Shown here one piece after another: positions 10,691 through 21,197 of a stretch of 64,000 nucleotides of DNA. Each line of letters starts with the position of its first letter. Within the stretch, counting starts at the first letter, position 1. Source of the stretch: Symbiodinium kawagutii (taxonomy: Eukaryota; Sar; Dinophyceae; Suessiales; Symbiodiniaceae); NCBI GenBank assembly GCA_009767595.1, contig VSDK01019056.1:13636-77635 (forward strand), read 5' to 3'. The notes beneath the pieces were generated by a model that was given only the letters and a program-made list of their open reading frames with translations, made no database searches and had not been told where the DNA came from. Made by a program: the position numbers and the translations under genes.

Positions 10691-10747
10691 ATTGACATGG
10701 CTTGGCAATGAGTCGGGGGATTGACATGGCTTGGCAACGAGTCGGGG
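10691..10747. repeat. Direct tandem duplication, unit about 29 bp
   Basis: Two adjacent copies of ATTGACATGGCTTGGCAAyG plus AGTCGGGG, differing at one base. Confidence 0.85.
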
Positions 10748-12200
10748 CTGGTGACAACCCGCGTCCGGGCACATGCCGGGCATGTCTGGTGCCGAGGATC
10801 GGGCTGTCAGTCACTCGGGCTCCAGTGGTTCACTCAGCTCCTTTTCCAGGGAGGAGATCCAGGACCACTGCCCGGGGGATGACTAAAAGCCCAAGGGGAT
10901 CAAGTTCACTAACTTTGGGATCAAGCTTGGGCTTTGACATGACTTGATCCCAGGGAGATCCCAGGGTTGATCAAGATTTAGTAAGAGGGTTTTGACATGT
11001 TTTGACTACAACCCTGATTGAGATGTTGTTGAATTAGTTGGATGAACCCTTGAATAGCTTGAAGTTGAGATGTTGTTGAACGATGAACATGGATGAAGAT
11101 GGATTTTCACAGGCAATGGGATTGTTGGTACTGGCAAGTATTGGTACTCTGCTTCAGTGCCATAGGAACAACTGGAGAAACCATGGCAGTTCAACGCAGC
11201 AGAGGGATAGATTCAACGCCTTTGCTTGGGACTCTGCACCAGGACAATATGTTATCTGCTGGAATCGAGCCAGATGCACAAGCATATTGGGCAAGGCACT
11301 TAGTGACCTAGTGTCTTAGTGCGGCCAAAAGAATTCCGGAAGTCTTGCACTTAAGATACCCTAAATGCAGATCGGTTTCTATGGTTTTGACAGCTCTTGA
11401 TACGTTGTATCCCTATCATCTTCATAGATATTCATAGCTTGATTGGACCAGCTTTCTCGCGCGAACCAAGGAGTTGGTCTTGCCGCCATCAGAAATCGAA
11501 AACGTGTGCTTACTCACAGGCCATCAGCATCTGAGTGAAGCTGGTGATCCATAGGACATCAACCCCTCCCTGCCGTCCCGGCTCAGGATGCCAAAAGAGG
11601 GCCGTTGCCAACATCCGGCGAATTGCGAAGGCAGGCGATGGTTCAAGGGGCAACCATCATGAACTCAGGAATAGCACGAATGAAGAGGCAAAAAGCATAG
11701 GTAGAGTGTAGCTTGACAGCAACTTGAGATATTCAGCTGGTGGAGAAGTGTTTGGCCCGATGGTCAACTTTGCAACGCGGTATGCACTCAGCGGTAGCGT
11801 TTCAGCCGATGGTTCAAGGCCAGCTTCGACAAACGATGTCACAGTCAGGTTGAAGGGCACAGATGCATCGTTGAATATGTTTGATATTGATTGATCATGG
11901 TTCTGCGTGCTGATGATTTATGGATATTTCATGGACATTTCATTATGAATTCAGAAGCGCGGACCAGGAGGTGTACCAATCCGACCAAGAGGGGTGACCA
12001 TTCGTTACAGGCAGTAAGTATTTGTGGTTCCTAGCCCCTGTTATGAACCATTATATACAAGGCATTGACCATTCTTAACAAGGTTCAACCACTTATTGAG
12101 CACTCATTCATCATTGTTGACCACGTTGGGTCAGACTGCTTGGCAGCAATGATTCCGATGTGTACCGCTTGGAGCGGCCAATGTGCTGTGAGCGCTCAAC
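10748..12200. other. Stretch with no secure gene
   Basis: Short open frames only. A minus-strand frame at 11657-11860 (starts MPFNLTVTSFVEAGLEPSAE, hydrophobic C-terminus) and two overlapping + frames at 11083-11319 look partly coding but contradict each other and have no splice support. The sequence around 10880-10970 carries GATC-rich short repeats. Confidence 0.3.
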
Positions 12201-12218
12201 TGCCCGCTGAGCGACAGC

Positions 12219-13375
12219 ATGGTACAGTTGCTTGGTTTCGCCATGTCACGAAAGCTTCAACTGTCCGCAGTCAGCCACTCTGCAGTGGCATTCTCGTTGC
12301 AGCGGTGGCTGGTGGAAGGCGAATTTGCCAACGAAGACACCGAAGATCCCGGATGTTTTCAGCCATTGAGGCGGATCCACGTACAAAAAACGAGGTTTTT
12401 GTCGACTTCGACACCTTCGTGCGATGGCTCATGGATTTGGAACGCCGGCGAGGCAAGGAGGTTCCCAGAACCTATCGCAGTTTGGACCGCCGTGTCAAGG
12501 CTTTGATTCGCAGATTGCGAGCAAGAGGCATCCAGGTGTGCTTTCTTCAAAGGGACGAGGCTTCTCCATGTTGCAGCCAACCTGAGGATGCTCATCTTTG
12601 GTTGGCAGAGGAGCAGATCAGATCATCTTTAGCCAAAGCTGGCTGCTGCTGGAAGCATTGTGAGGATTCTCCCACGGAAGTGCTGAAGAGACAGGTGCAA
12701 AAGGATCCACGTATTGCAGCCATGTTTGGTGCGGACAACACAGAACTAAGTCCTGCTGCGGCTGAGTGGTTGGTGGGTTCAAAAGGCATCACAAACGAAC
12801 TGCAAAACGAAGATGTCTTGCACAGGGCTGCTCTCCTGGCTGATGACACTCCACAGCAACCGCCACTTGGGACCAGTTCTGAACCCCATGAAGCAGTAGT
12901 TTTGGAGGATGAATGCTTGAGAGATGCGGGCGGTGAATCTCAGTGGCGGCAGCAAGGATCGCCTCTGGGAGTGGAAGGAAGCCTTGCGCAGCTCGCGTCA
13001 TGGCTCGAGGATGCCTCGCTCGATGGCTTGGACCGTCCTTTGCTGGAGGAAATCTGTGATTTACCCATGCAGGCGAGGGCATGGCTCTTGGAACGGGCTC
13101 TTCGAGTGGGTGGCATCAACGACACTTGGATTCAAGACTGGGCCCAGTTGGTACAGCAGCTGCGGAAGCAGGTACCTGGCGCCGATTGGAGCTCTTTAGA
13201 TCTCCAGGATGGGGAGCATGGCCTGGCCTCTGCAGCAGTTTTCTTGTTGGCGCGCTCAGCGCCGCTGATGGAAGAGGAGCTGGAGGCTTTGGCATGGACC
13301 CTGGAACTCATGAAGCCCAGGCGGGGAAAGCATCTCCCACATGAAAAGCCATCATGGGGGCCGGAAGGTTATTTT
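12219..13375 (+). CDS. Candidate long exon(s) with degenerate EF-hand
   Basis: A + frame open from 12065 to 13420 is coding-like from about 12350. It starts with MFSAIEADPRTKNEVFVDFD and TFVRWLMDLERRRG, whose second half resembles the VDFxEFVxWLM ending of an EF-hand. The loop lacks the usual acidic ligands and position-12 Glu, so calcium binding is doubtful. About 330 residues follow, rich in Glu, Leu and Trp, with no recognised domain. The first 130 bases are better in another frame (MSRKLQLSAVSHSAVAFSLQ), so a small intron or frame switch is likely near 12355. The 3' border may be CCCAG|GCGGGG (13320) or GGAAG|GTTATT (13366). It precedes the helicase on the same strand, but nothing links the two. 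Confidence 0.5.
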
Positions 13376-13399
13376 TGCCGACCTGGGGGTGAGCGGGGC

Positions 13400-14280
13400 T
13401 CTCCACACGGTAATGGGTGATTTCAAATGTTTTACCCAATTTCCAGACCGTTTTTTGCTTTGCCATCCAGCATCATGGCATCTAATTCACATCGCTACAG
13501 AGCCGTATGGTGAATCCACCATTGGTATCATCTTCGACAAGAACCATCCTGCACCACCAACCATCATGTACATTCAGGCACCACATTGTACCACCCTCAA
13601 CCATCATCAGCAATCACTCGCCACCATCAGCCATCATTGCCTTCCGTGGTGACCGCTGTTACTGTGATCCCTTCGGCCAGTCAGCCCTGGCGCTTGCCAG
13701 GTAGGAACACATTGGAATTTTTGCAGAGGAAACCCCTTTTTTGCGGCTAATCTTGGTGAGGCTTTTCCCTACCTAAAGGGTGGGTTCTCCCTCTGCCAGG
13801 TCTGGCTTGTTTTTTTGTTTTTGGCCGTGAGCCGTCTTTCACCGAAAGCGGTCGATTGCTCGCCCGGCCACTGCTCATTTCATTTTACCAGCATTTCACC
13901 TCATTTTCCACCACCTAACCGTCACTGATCATCATAAACCACCGTCAAGCGTCATTAACCACAATGAAGATCAATGAAGCATGAAGCATCATTGGCCATC
14001 ATCAACCATCATGAACCATGGTATCCTTTCAATTTTCACTATCAAGCTGTCGAGGGCTTATTCAACCTCCGACGACAAACGATAATGGTACACAAAAGAG
14101 CGGTAGACGGTGTGTAGAGTACTAGACGGTGTATACAGGGGAGACGTAGACGGTACAGGGGATTCCAAGAGTTTTCTTGTCGGGAAATAAAGATTGGGAG
14201 GGACATAAAGACCCGATTTTGTCGACAGGAAACAAAGCAAACCTGTTGGGAGCAACAATTCTTGTTCCTATGCTCAGGCG
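13400..14280. other. Non-coding stretch, CCATCA-rich
   Basis: Contains loose repeats of ACCATCAT and ATCATCAACC (about 13555-13640 and 13920-14020). Just upstream of the helicase start, TTCTTGTTCCTATGCTCAG|G (AG at about 14278) is a good candidate trans-splice acceptor for the leader. Confidence 0.4.
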
Positions 14281-14308
14281 GCAGCCTACTGCATTTATCA
14301 AGTCCATC

Positions 14309-17300
14309 ATGGCTTCCCTGGATCAAATCTTGCTGGAGGAAGAGCTTGAACTCGATGAGCGAGCTGCAGCAGTGGCCATTGCTTTTCAGGACATCATGAA
14401 ATCATTTCTGTATCTGGGTAGCTTATAGCCACTAACTTTGGTTTCTAGTGGGATTGGAATGGATCAGACTGGTTTGCCAGTTTACCACTCTGCCCACTCA
14501 AACCCAAAGTTTCAGCCACCAAGGTATCTTGGACACCTGGTGGCATTGGAGGAGCCTTGGCTGGTGGAACCCCGTGACTGCTTTGACGACGTGCTTTTCC
14601 GCAAGCTGCTCTTGGCCTTGCAGTCAGGGGCCGACTTACGCCGAAGATTGGGGGGTCGTGGCTTGCAACGACCCGGCCGGAGCTTGCGGCGTCCAGGCCG
14701 TGCAGATTCCAGTCCCAATGCTGGTCTGGCAGCGACTCGTGGGGCGAGGTTGGCGAGGTTGCTGACCGCAGCCCTACCGGTGGCTTCGGATGATGACCAA
14801 ACGCAGCAGGAGAAGTTGGCGGATTTGATCCTGCGAGAGCAGGAGATCAAGGAGGCCATCCTCAACGAAGCTGAAGAGCCCAAGTTTTCGGCCAAGGCTT
14901 GGCGGGAAGGAAGCAGAAGACTCTCCAGCTCAGTGCCAGCCGTTGCTGAGAAGCCGTTACCATCGCCAGAAGACACTGATCAAAGCTATGGCAGCCGTGA
15001 AGAAGTTGACAGAGCTGCTGAAACTGCTGGAAACGTCACTGGCGATGCCCCAGGCAGCACCAGCCCCACACCAGAATCACCTCTATGGACCGTTGATTTG
15101 TTGCCAGATGTTACCATTAATTGACATGTTTATTTATATTGATAAGTAGTCTACCATTAAGATTATCAGTCACTATGGTTCACCAACATTTAGAATCAAG
15201 AGTTAAGATTAAGAAATAGTCATCAATGATGATCATGAACCATGGTTTGTACGGGAGCAGTTGATCATAGTTGATCACCATTATCAACGATGGTTAATTA
15301 ACCATTTGAGAATGATAAATGCACCACAATTCACTGCTACCAGAACCTCCCTCTTGTTATGACCACCTCTGCCCCTTCACCAGGCAGACAAAGGATGCAA
15401 AGGATGCCAAGGACAAGCCAACAACCACGTGGGGCAATGTGGTTTGTACCAGGTGAGACTGACACGGTCTCCAAAAAGGCAAAGTTGGACTGGGAGAAGT
15501 CGCAGAGGTCTCAGGAATTGGCGGGGGAAGCAGATGAAGACGAAGGAGATGAGTTGGAAGACGAGACAAGTGGAGAGGAGAGCCTTGATGATCCGTGGCA
15601 GACCTTAGAAGACCGTCGCCAGTTGGCATGGGCTGCACAGGAGAGCCCCAAGTCCTCCAAGCCTTTGGATGTTTGGGATGAGGCGCCAAATGCAAAGATC
15701 AAGGCGCTCGCGTGGGAGGAATTAGATGCCTGGGAGAGTGCGCCAGATGCACAGTTCAAAGCGCTGGCCTGGGAGGAATTGGATGCTGCGGATCAGGTGC
15801 AAGATGTACAGTTCAAACCACTCGCATGGGAGGAACGGGAAAAGGCGGAAGAAGAACTCTCGAAGTTGAAAGAAGAAGGATTTGGTTTTCAGAGAGAAGA
15901 AGAAAGTGAAGAAAGTGAAGAACTCATAGCTCCTCCCAAAGTCTCCCAAGAACTCCCCATTGAAGCATTGCGCCATGAGATTTTGGAGCGAGTACGGCAA
16001 CATCGAGCAACCATACTCGTTGGTGCTACTGGCTGTGGAAAGTCAACGCGCTTGCCACAGTACATCATGGAAGAGTCTGGTTCGAAGGTTTTAGTGACCC
16101 AGCCCAGACGAGTAGCAGCAGTTGAGATTGCAAAGCGTGTGGCAGCAGAACGTGGAGAAAGAGTTGGCAAAAACATTGGCTACCGGATCTCCGGAGAAAC
16201 CGTGGCAGGAAATGGCAAGCTGCAGTTTGCCACAATAGGTTATGTCCTCACCTGGTTTCTTGCAAAGCCCGAGCAGTTCGCAAGTTTCAGCCACATTATC
16301 ATCGATGAGGTTCATGAGCGTGGCGCAGACATGGAGTTGTTCCTGCTGCTGACTAAGCTTTTGATGTATTTTTTCCCACGACCCAAGGTCATTCTGATGT
16401 CGGCCACCATGCAGCCAGATGAGTTCAGTAATTATTTCTCAGATTTTGAGGTTGGAGAGCCTCTCACAGTGCCGGGCCGGACATTTCCTGTTTTCGAACT
16501 TTTTCTGGACAATCTTTTGGCTGACTACAAGAAGGTCTTGCCCCAACCTGTTCTAGGAATGGTGGAGGAAGCAGTTGAAAACTTTGAAGATGTGTCGAAG
16601 GGGCAGGCTGAAATTCTCCAGGGGCTACCTGAACTTGCAGTGCAGCTGGTTCCGTATTTCGCAAAACAGAACACTACTTTACTAATCTTTCTGCCAGGGC
16701 TGGTGGAACTGAACCGGCTGTCAGACCTGTTTTCTTCCTTGGAGTCCTTGAACACATCACCTGGCAGCAACAGGGATGCGCCAAGCAAGTACAAGGTATT
16801 CGTCCTCCACTCCATGGTGCCAAGAGCAGAACAGGAGGAAGTCTTCAAGAGACCGACAGGCAGACTTTCTTCTAGATGCAAAGAGTCACGACGGGATTGT
16901 CTCCAGATGTTGCATAGACTATATTTATATATATATAGATAATATAGATAGACATAGACTTTCTACTGGTATACTGACATAGTGTGAGTACACGATTCAC
17001 TGGGTCCAATTCTTCAATGATCATGATGAATACAATTACATTATTTTTATGGTTGCGTCATGTTCTGTTTATTCAACTTGAAAGGGGTCATTTTTTCTGC
17101 AGGTAAAGCAATTGGTTGGTTTGTGGGTAGTTGTTCGGTTCTTTGATTGCTCGGTTGTTCGGTTGGTTGCATTGCATAGGCCTTCCCTTCAGATCACAAC
17201 GGCCAACCACAAGAAACGTTGTTCAGGTGGATGTTGCCACATTGTGCTGGCGTCGAACATTGCGGAATCCTCACTAACTCTGCCAAAAGTCGCGGCTGTG

Positions 17301-20101
17301 ATCGATTTTGGCCTGCACAGAGAGCCAGTCTTTGATCCAAAGCAGGGTTTGACTTGTCTTACCACCAGCTGGTGCTCCCATGCATCTGTGAGGCAACGCA
17401 GTGGCCGTGCTGGACGCACACAGCCCGGCATAGCCATTCGCCTTTTCACGAAGAAGATCTACCAAGAGGTGATGGAAGAATTTGACACGCCTGAGATTCT
17501 GCGGACCTCTTTTTCCCGACTCTTTCTGCGCGCCAAGAAGCTTTCAGAGGTCTTGCAAAGAACTGCCGCACGATTTTCGGCTGAATGCCCTTTAGATTTG
17601 AGCTGTGCAAAGTCGTTGCTCCTGTCTTTGCCGCAGCCTCCCAACACATTGTTGGTCAAGGCAGCAGTGAAAGAGTTGGCAAATTCAGGGGCTCTCACAG
17701 CAGCAGATGAAGCTGCAGACATCACGTCTCTTGGAGTCTTCATGGACGGCTTGCCTCTGGAAGTCGGTTTGTGTAGATTGGTTTGGTTCGGAATGCTTTG
17801 GGGCTGCTCCATCGAAGCTGTTGTGATGGCAGCTGCATGTTCGAGCAAAGATCCTTTCAACAGCCCAAGCAGGACGTTTGCCGACAGCGACGAGGCCTAC
17901 TTGGCGAACTTGCGCCTCTCTTGGATGGCCCGGCGACGCTTTGATGGTGGCCACTTTTCCGAGCCCATCATGATGCTTCGACTCTTCGCATACTGGGCCA
18001 TGCATTTTGGGAAGCTGACCAAGTTGAAAGGCAAAGCTCGTTTCAATGAAGCCCTTACCATCGTTTCCAGGAATGCAAACATCCATCCCGGAAGGTTCCA
18101 AAGCTTCTTAGCCAACATCATGGATCTTGCCGAACGTTCTCGTTTCCTTCCTCTACCTGGAAATCCCCAGACTGCGGCGAAGGCCCGAAACGACCTCAAG
18201 CGTTTGATGAGTTTCTTCCGCTGCGAGGCATCAGAGGTACCACTTCTGCGCCCCCAGAGCGAAGTGAAGCTTCGTGCGCTGCTGGCAGCAGCCTTCAGCG
18301 AGCAACTTCTCGTTGGCCGGCGCTTCTTGGATCAGCTTCGGGGGCCAAAGACGCCAAAGAAAGGTCCGTGGCCAGGATCCAAGGCTTCTGTTTTGGGTGG
18401 ACCCCGCAAGGATGGCGAGGAAGAAGAGGCTTTATCTTATGACCATCCCACTGATGAAGCTGAAGATTCTGATGACTTCTTCGACTTGAAAGCGGAACTG
18501 GCAACCATCGAGGATGACGAAGACGAGTTTGAAGAAGAAGAGTCGACCGAGGATCTGGAAGACGATGATGACGTGACTACCGGCGATGATCTCCAAACGC
18601 GATTGCCATGGAAGAAAGCCCGCAATGAGATGATTTCGGCCGTGAACTCTCTGCCTGAGAAAGGCCGGAACGTCCACCAGCGCGTCGTTGTGGCCCGACT
18701 TTCACAGTCGGAAAAACCGCAGGATGGAGCCGTCACTTTGAAGAAGTTACCAGATTTGATGGCCAAGCTGGCAGGGAAAGANNNNNNNNNNNNCCAAGCT
18801 GCCGGGGAAAGAGCCGCAACATGTCACCAAGCAGGGCAAGGACTCGGAATTCGCAGCTGTTTGCTTTCCAAGAGAGACGGTCAAGGAGCTGGTTCTACCC
18901 TTGGGGCCATCCTTCGCCACGCCATCCATCTTGGCAGGTGCGACACCCTCTGCTAGCATAGCTCATTCCTTCAGCATGGGTTCCTTGCTGGTAGATTTTG
19001 ATGGAGATTTGGTGGCTCGTCCCAGCTCGCCGTACCAACTCAGCTTCTTTCTTCCTGAACGCAACACTTCCTTTGAAGAGGATAAGCAACAGCAGATTCG
19101 GGGTGTCTTGGAAGCCCGGAATCCAGTCGGCTTTCCGTGTCACGTCAATGCAGGCGATGATTTTTTCTGCACTGCAGCTAGTATGCAGCTCCTGGGTTCA
19201 AGGACAGCAGTTCGCATCAATGGTGTGACTATTTTCAAAGCAGTCGAGATCCTCTTCGCCATTGCTACTAGCTGGTGGTTTTAATCATTTTTTATTTTCC
19301 CTATTGTTAACAAATGATTGGTTGGTTGACTTGCGACTTGCGCATATTTTTCGTGACGGGGTGGTGAGCACCACCAACCAGGCTACTCTTTGCCCCGAAA
19401 GAGCCTTCATGTCAGTCCGACTGGGTCAAGGACCTGCGGGCGAGTTCAAGGGCTCGGACGAACATATCCTGGCGGTGAAGATTTTGGGCTGGGAGATCAG
19501 CCTGTTGGGTGATGAACGAGGGAAAGGTGGTGGAGTTCAAGTAGAAGAGACCTTAAAGGCGATCCAAGAGGTACGGGCAAGCATCAAAGCTGCCATGGCA
19601 AGGTCTGACACAGAAGATGAGCAGAAAACTGGGAAGAGAAAGCTTCAGCCTTCACGGTATGAAGACAGCCCCGAGAAAATCCTTGACAAGCTGTTGCTCA
19701 TTGTACAAAATGCCTCGGACAGACTGGAGTTCAGCATTGACAAAAAGATGCGGCTGCATGAGTCTTTTGAAAGAGGAATCAGGCGGCGAAAGAAACTTCA
19801 GGATGCCAAAGAGGCAGAAGTGCTTCTCTCTGGAGAGGAGTCGGGCTTTGTGGACTTCTTGCGGCCATTAGAACTCTGCACGGATCCTGCCGTGGCTGCA
19901 GCCAGGTCTTTGAAGCGGGTCAAGAAAGCTCCAGCAAAGTTTCGTTGCCCGGTGTGTGGAGAGGTCTTTGCTCGTGCTCGAGCTTGTCGCAAGCACCTGA
20001 AGGAGACGGGGCACTTGCAACGTGAAGGTGGCCAATCTTGGAAGAGTCTGGTGGAGAAGCACTGCCTGTTGACTGAACCTGCCCCAGTTGGACAAAGTTG
20101 A
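14309..20101 (+). CDS. DExH-box RNA helicase (TDRD9/Spindle-E-like core) with C-terminal C2H2 zinc finger
   Basis: Five exons are proposed: 14309-14409, 14524-14990, 15384-16859, 17227-19263 and 19382-20101, giving about 1600 residues. Donors are GT, GC, GC and GC; acceptors are all AG|G, and all phases agree. The likely start is MASLDQILLEEELELDERAA. Core motifs in order: Walker A GATGCGKST (16022-16048), motif Ia TQPRRVAA, motif II DEVH (16304-16315), motif III SAT (16400-16408), LHSMVPRAEQEEVF, motif V SNIAESSLTLP, and motif VI QRSGRAGR (about 17394). This is the SF2 DEAH/RHA family. Helicase-associated sequence follows, then a long acidic region, and finally RCPVCGEVFARARACRKHLK-ETGH (C-x2-C-x12-H-x5-H, U1/matrin-like finger). 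Likely role: ATP-dependent RNA or RNP remodelling. The N-terminal region has three repeats around KALAWEELD. Introns 1 and 4 are introner-like elements. A 12-N gap at 18782-18793 breaks the frame. Confidence 0.88.
14416..14523 (+). mobile_element. Family F introner = helicase intron 1 (intron 14410-14523)
   Basis: The element starts GGGTAGCTTATAGCCACTAAC and ends TTCAGCCACCAAG. It is flanked by GTATCT on both sides (14410-14415, 14524-14529). The GT of the left copy is the donor (TTTCT|GTATCT) and the AG at the element's end is the acceptor (CCAAG|GTATCTT). Splicing restores TTT CTG TAT CTT GGA (FLYLG), exactly the inferred pre-insertion sequence. A relative lies at 38055-38164. Confidence 0.8.
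15668..15838 (+). repeat. In-frame 57-bp tandem repeat in helicase N-terminus
   Basis: Three imperfect repeats of about 19 residues, each ending in K(A/P)LAWEE(L/R) and preceded by an Asp/Ala-rich stretch (for example ESAPDAQFKALAWEELDA). Acidic and Trp-containing, probably a flexible protein-interaction region. Confidence 0.8.
18782..18793. other. Assembly gap (12 N) at a tandem repeat
   Basis: The sequence reads GCCAAGCTGGCAGGGAAAGA before the gap and CCAAGCTGCCGGGGAAAGAG after it, two copies of a 21-base unit encoding AKLxGKE. The frame changes across the Ns (needed length is 2+3k, not 12). The gap size is therefore arbitrary, and further repeat units may be missing. Confidence 0.9.
19270..19381 (+). 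mobile_element. Family A introner = helicase intron 4 (intron 19264-19381)
   Basis: The element runs from AGCTGGTGGTTTTAATC to CACCACCAACCAG and is flanked by GCTACT (19264-19269 and 19382-19387). The left duplication supplies a GC donor (GCCATT|GCTACT) and the element supplies the acceptor (CCAACCAG|GCTACT). Splicing joins ...EILFAI to ATLCPERAFM in frame (phase 0). Without splicing, translation stops eight codons into the intron at TAA, before the zinc finger. The intron is 118 nt. Related copies lie at 20.5, 22.9 and 26.1 kb. Confidence 0.85.
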
Positions 20102-20329
20102 GAGGGAACACCACTGCGAGTCGACACCGGCAACATCTTCAAGATGTCTCACCGACGTGCTGTCCAAAGTTCTGAATGTGTTTGGCGATCGGTTCAAAGC
20201 AGTTGAGAACGCTTCGGGAGCCTCTTCTCCTTTGATCCAACCATTCATGAACCATGAAGTCATAATCATTAATCAAGCCGATCAAGCATTACATGTGCCA
20301 AAAGTAAATTAACCACCATTCACCGCTGC

Positions 20330-20770
20330 TTGGATCCACTGGTCGCCGAGGTGAATCACCAGAAGCATTTGCCGGCATTGCAACGGCGAGTGGCTCAATT
20401 GGGTTACAAGGCGAGGATCGCGCCGCGTCAGAAGAACGCAAGCTGTGCCAAGCATGGTTTTGCTATGTTGCATCATGTTCCCATCATTTGCTGCTTGGCG
20501 GTTTCAAACATTTTTTTTGTCCCTAGTATTACCAAATGCTTGGTTGTCCAGTATTACTCAAATGGTTGGTTGGTTGACTTGCGCATATTTTTCGCAGGGG
20601 TGGTTCAACCACCAAGCAGTTGTTGGCCTATGATAAGCCAGTTGTGGTCACAACTGCACTGGGGGATGCGGATGGATGAAGCCTTTGCACCACGGTTTTC
20701 ACTGCAGGACATGGACTTATGGACAACGCTCTCCTGGGTTCGTGACTTTGCGTTTCCTGGCTACTGTTGA
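20330..20770 (+). CDS. Candidate exon pair, unknown function, split by a family A element
   Basis: Left of the element one frame reads ESPEAFAGIATASGSIGLQG then EDRAASEERKLCQAWF. Right of it the sequence WPMISQLWSQLHWGMRMDEA then FAPRFSLQDMDLWTTLSWVR runs to a TGA at 20770. A GC-AG intron (CATTT|GCTGCTTGG to AAGCAG|TTG) joins these frames, but a second left frame is also open across the element. It may be the 5' part of the next gene, or a separate short gene after the helicase. Confidence 0.4.
   Translation: MDPLVAEVNHQKHLPALQRRVAQLGYKARIAPRQKNASCAKHGFAMLHHVPIICCLAVSNIFFVPSITKCLVVQYYSNGWLVDLRIFFAGVVQPPSSCWPMISQLWSQLHWGMRMDEAFAPRFSLQDMDLWTTLSWVRDFAFPGYC
20491..20619 (+). mobile_element. Family A element
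   Basis: Begins CTGCTTGGCGGTTTCAAAC and ends GGTTCAACCACCAAGCAG (inverted ends CTGCTTGGyGGTT). It shares the inner TTGACTTGCGCATATTTTTCG with the helicase introner. No clear long duplication (at most TTG). Confidence 0.75.
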
Positions 20771-21197
20771 GTCCAGTGGTCGCCGCCATGATGACTGTCC
20801 AGCTTTGACTAGTTGAACTATGACTTGATATTAGTTTTCACTTAGATCAATGATCCATGTGATTTGCTTGAGTATGTCTGAGTGATCCAGGCCTCTGATT
20901 GTCCACATTCATTTCGATAAGATGTGCAAGTTCCTCCTGGAGGTCGCGAGTGATCAAAATTGTGTGACCTGCAGGGATCAGCGCCGGATGGCCAGGAATG
21001 GCCTTAACAGAAGCTTTTGGCAGAGTGCAGAAAGTGTTGTTAGAAAGCACACTGTAATTTGCAGGACACGCACTATCGCTCTCAGCAACTTGGATAAAAC
21101 ACGGAGCGAGTTCAGTGTACCAACTTGGTTGGGCAGCTGAGCGTTCAACCACAAAACCAGAGAGTTGGAGGCGAGTTCTGAGTCATGCTATTTGTAG

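Noticed and set aside
18780..18796. Frameshift mutation in the helicase
   Set aside because: The frame change coincides with a 12-N gap of arbitrary size within a tandem repeat.
20491..20619. Family A copy as a proven introner
   Set aside because: A GC-AG reading keeps a frame open, but the flanking duplication is at most 3 bp and the empty site is not restored exactly, so it is listed only as an element.
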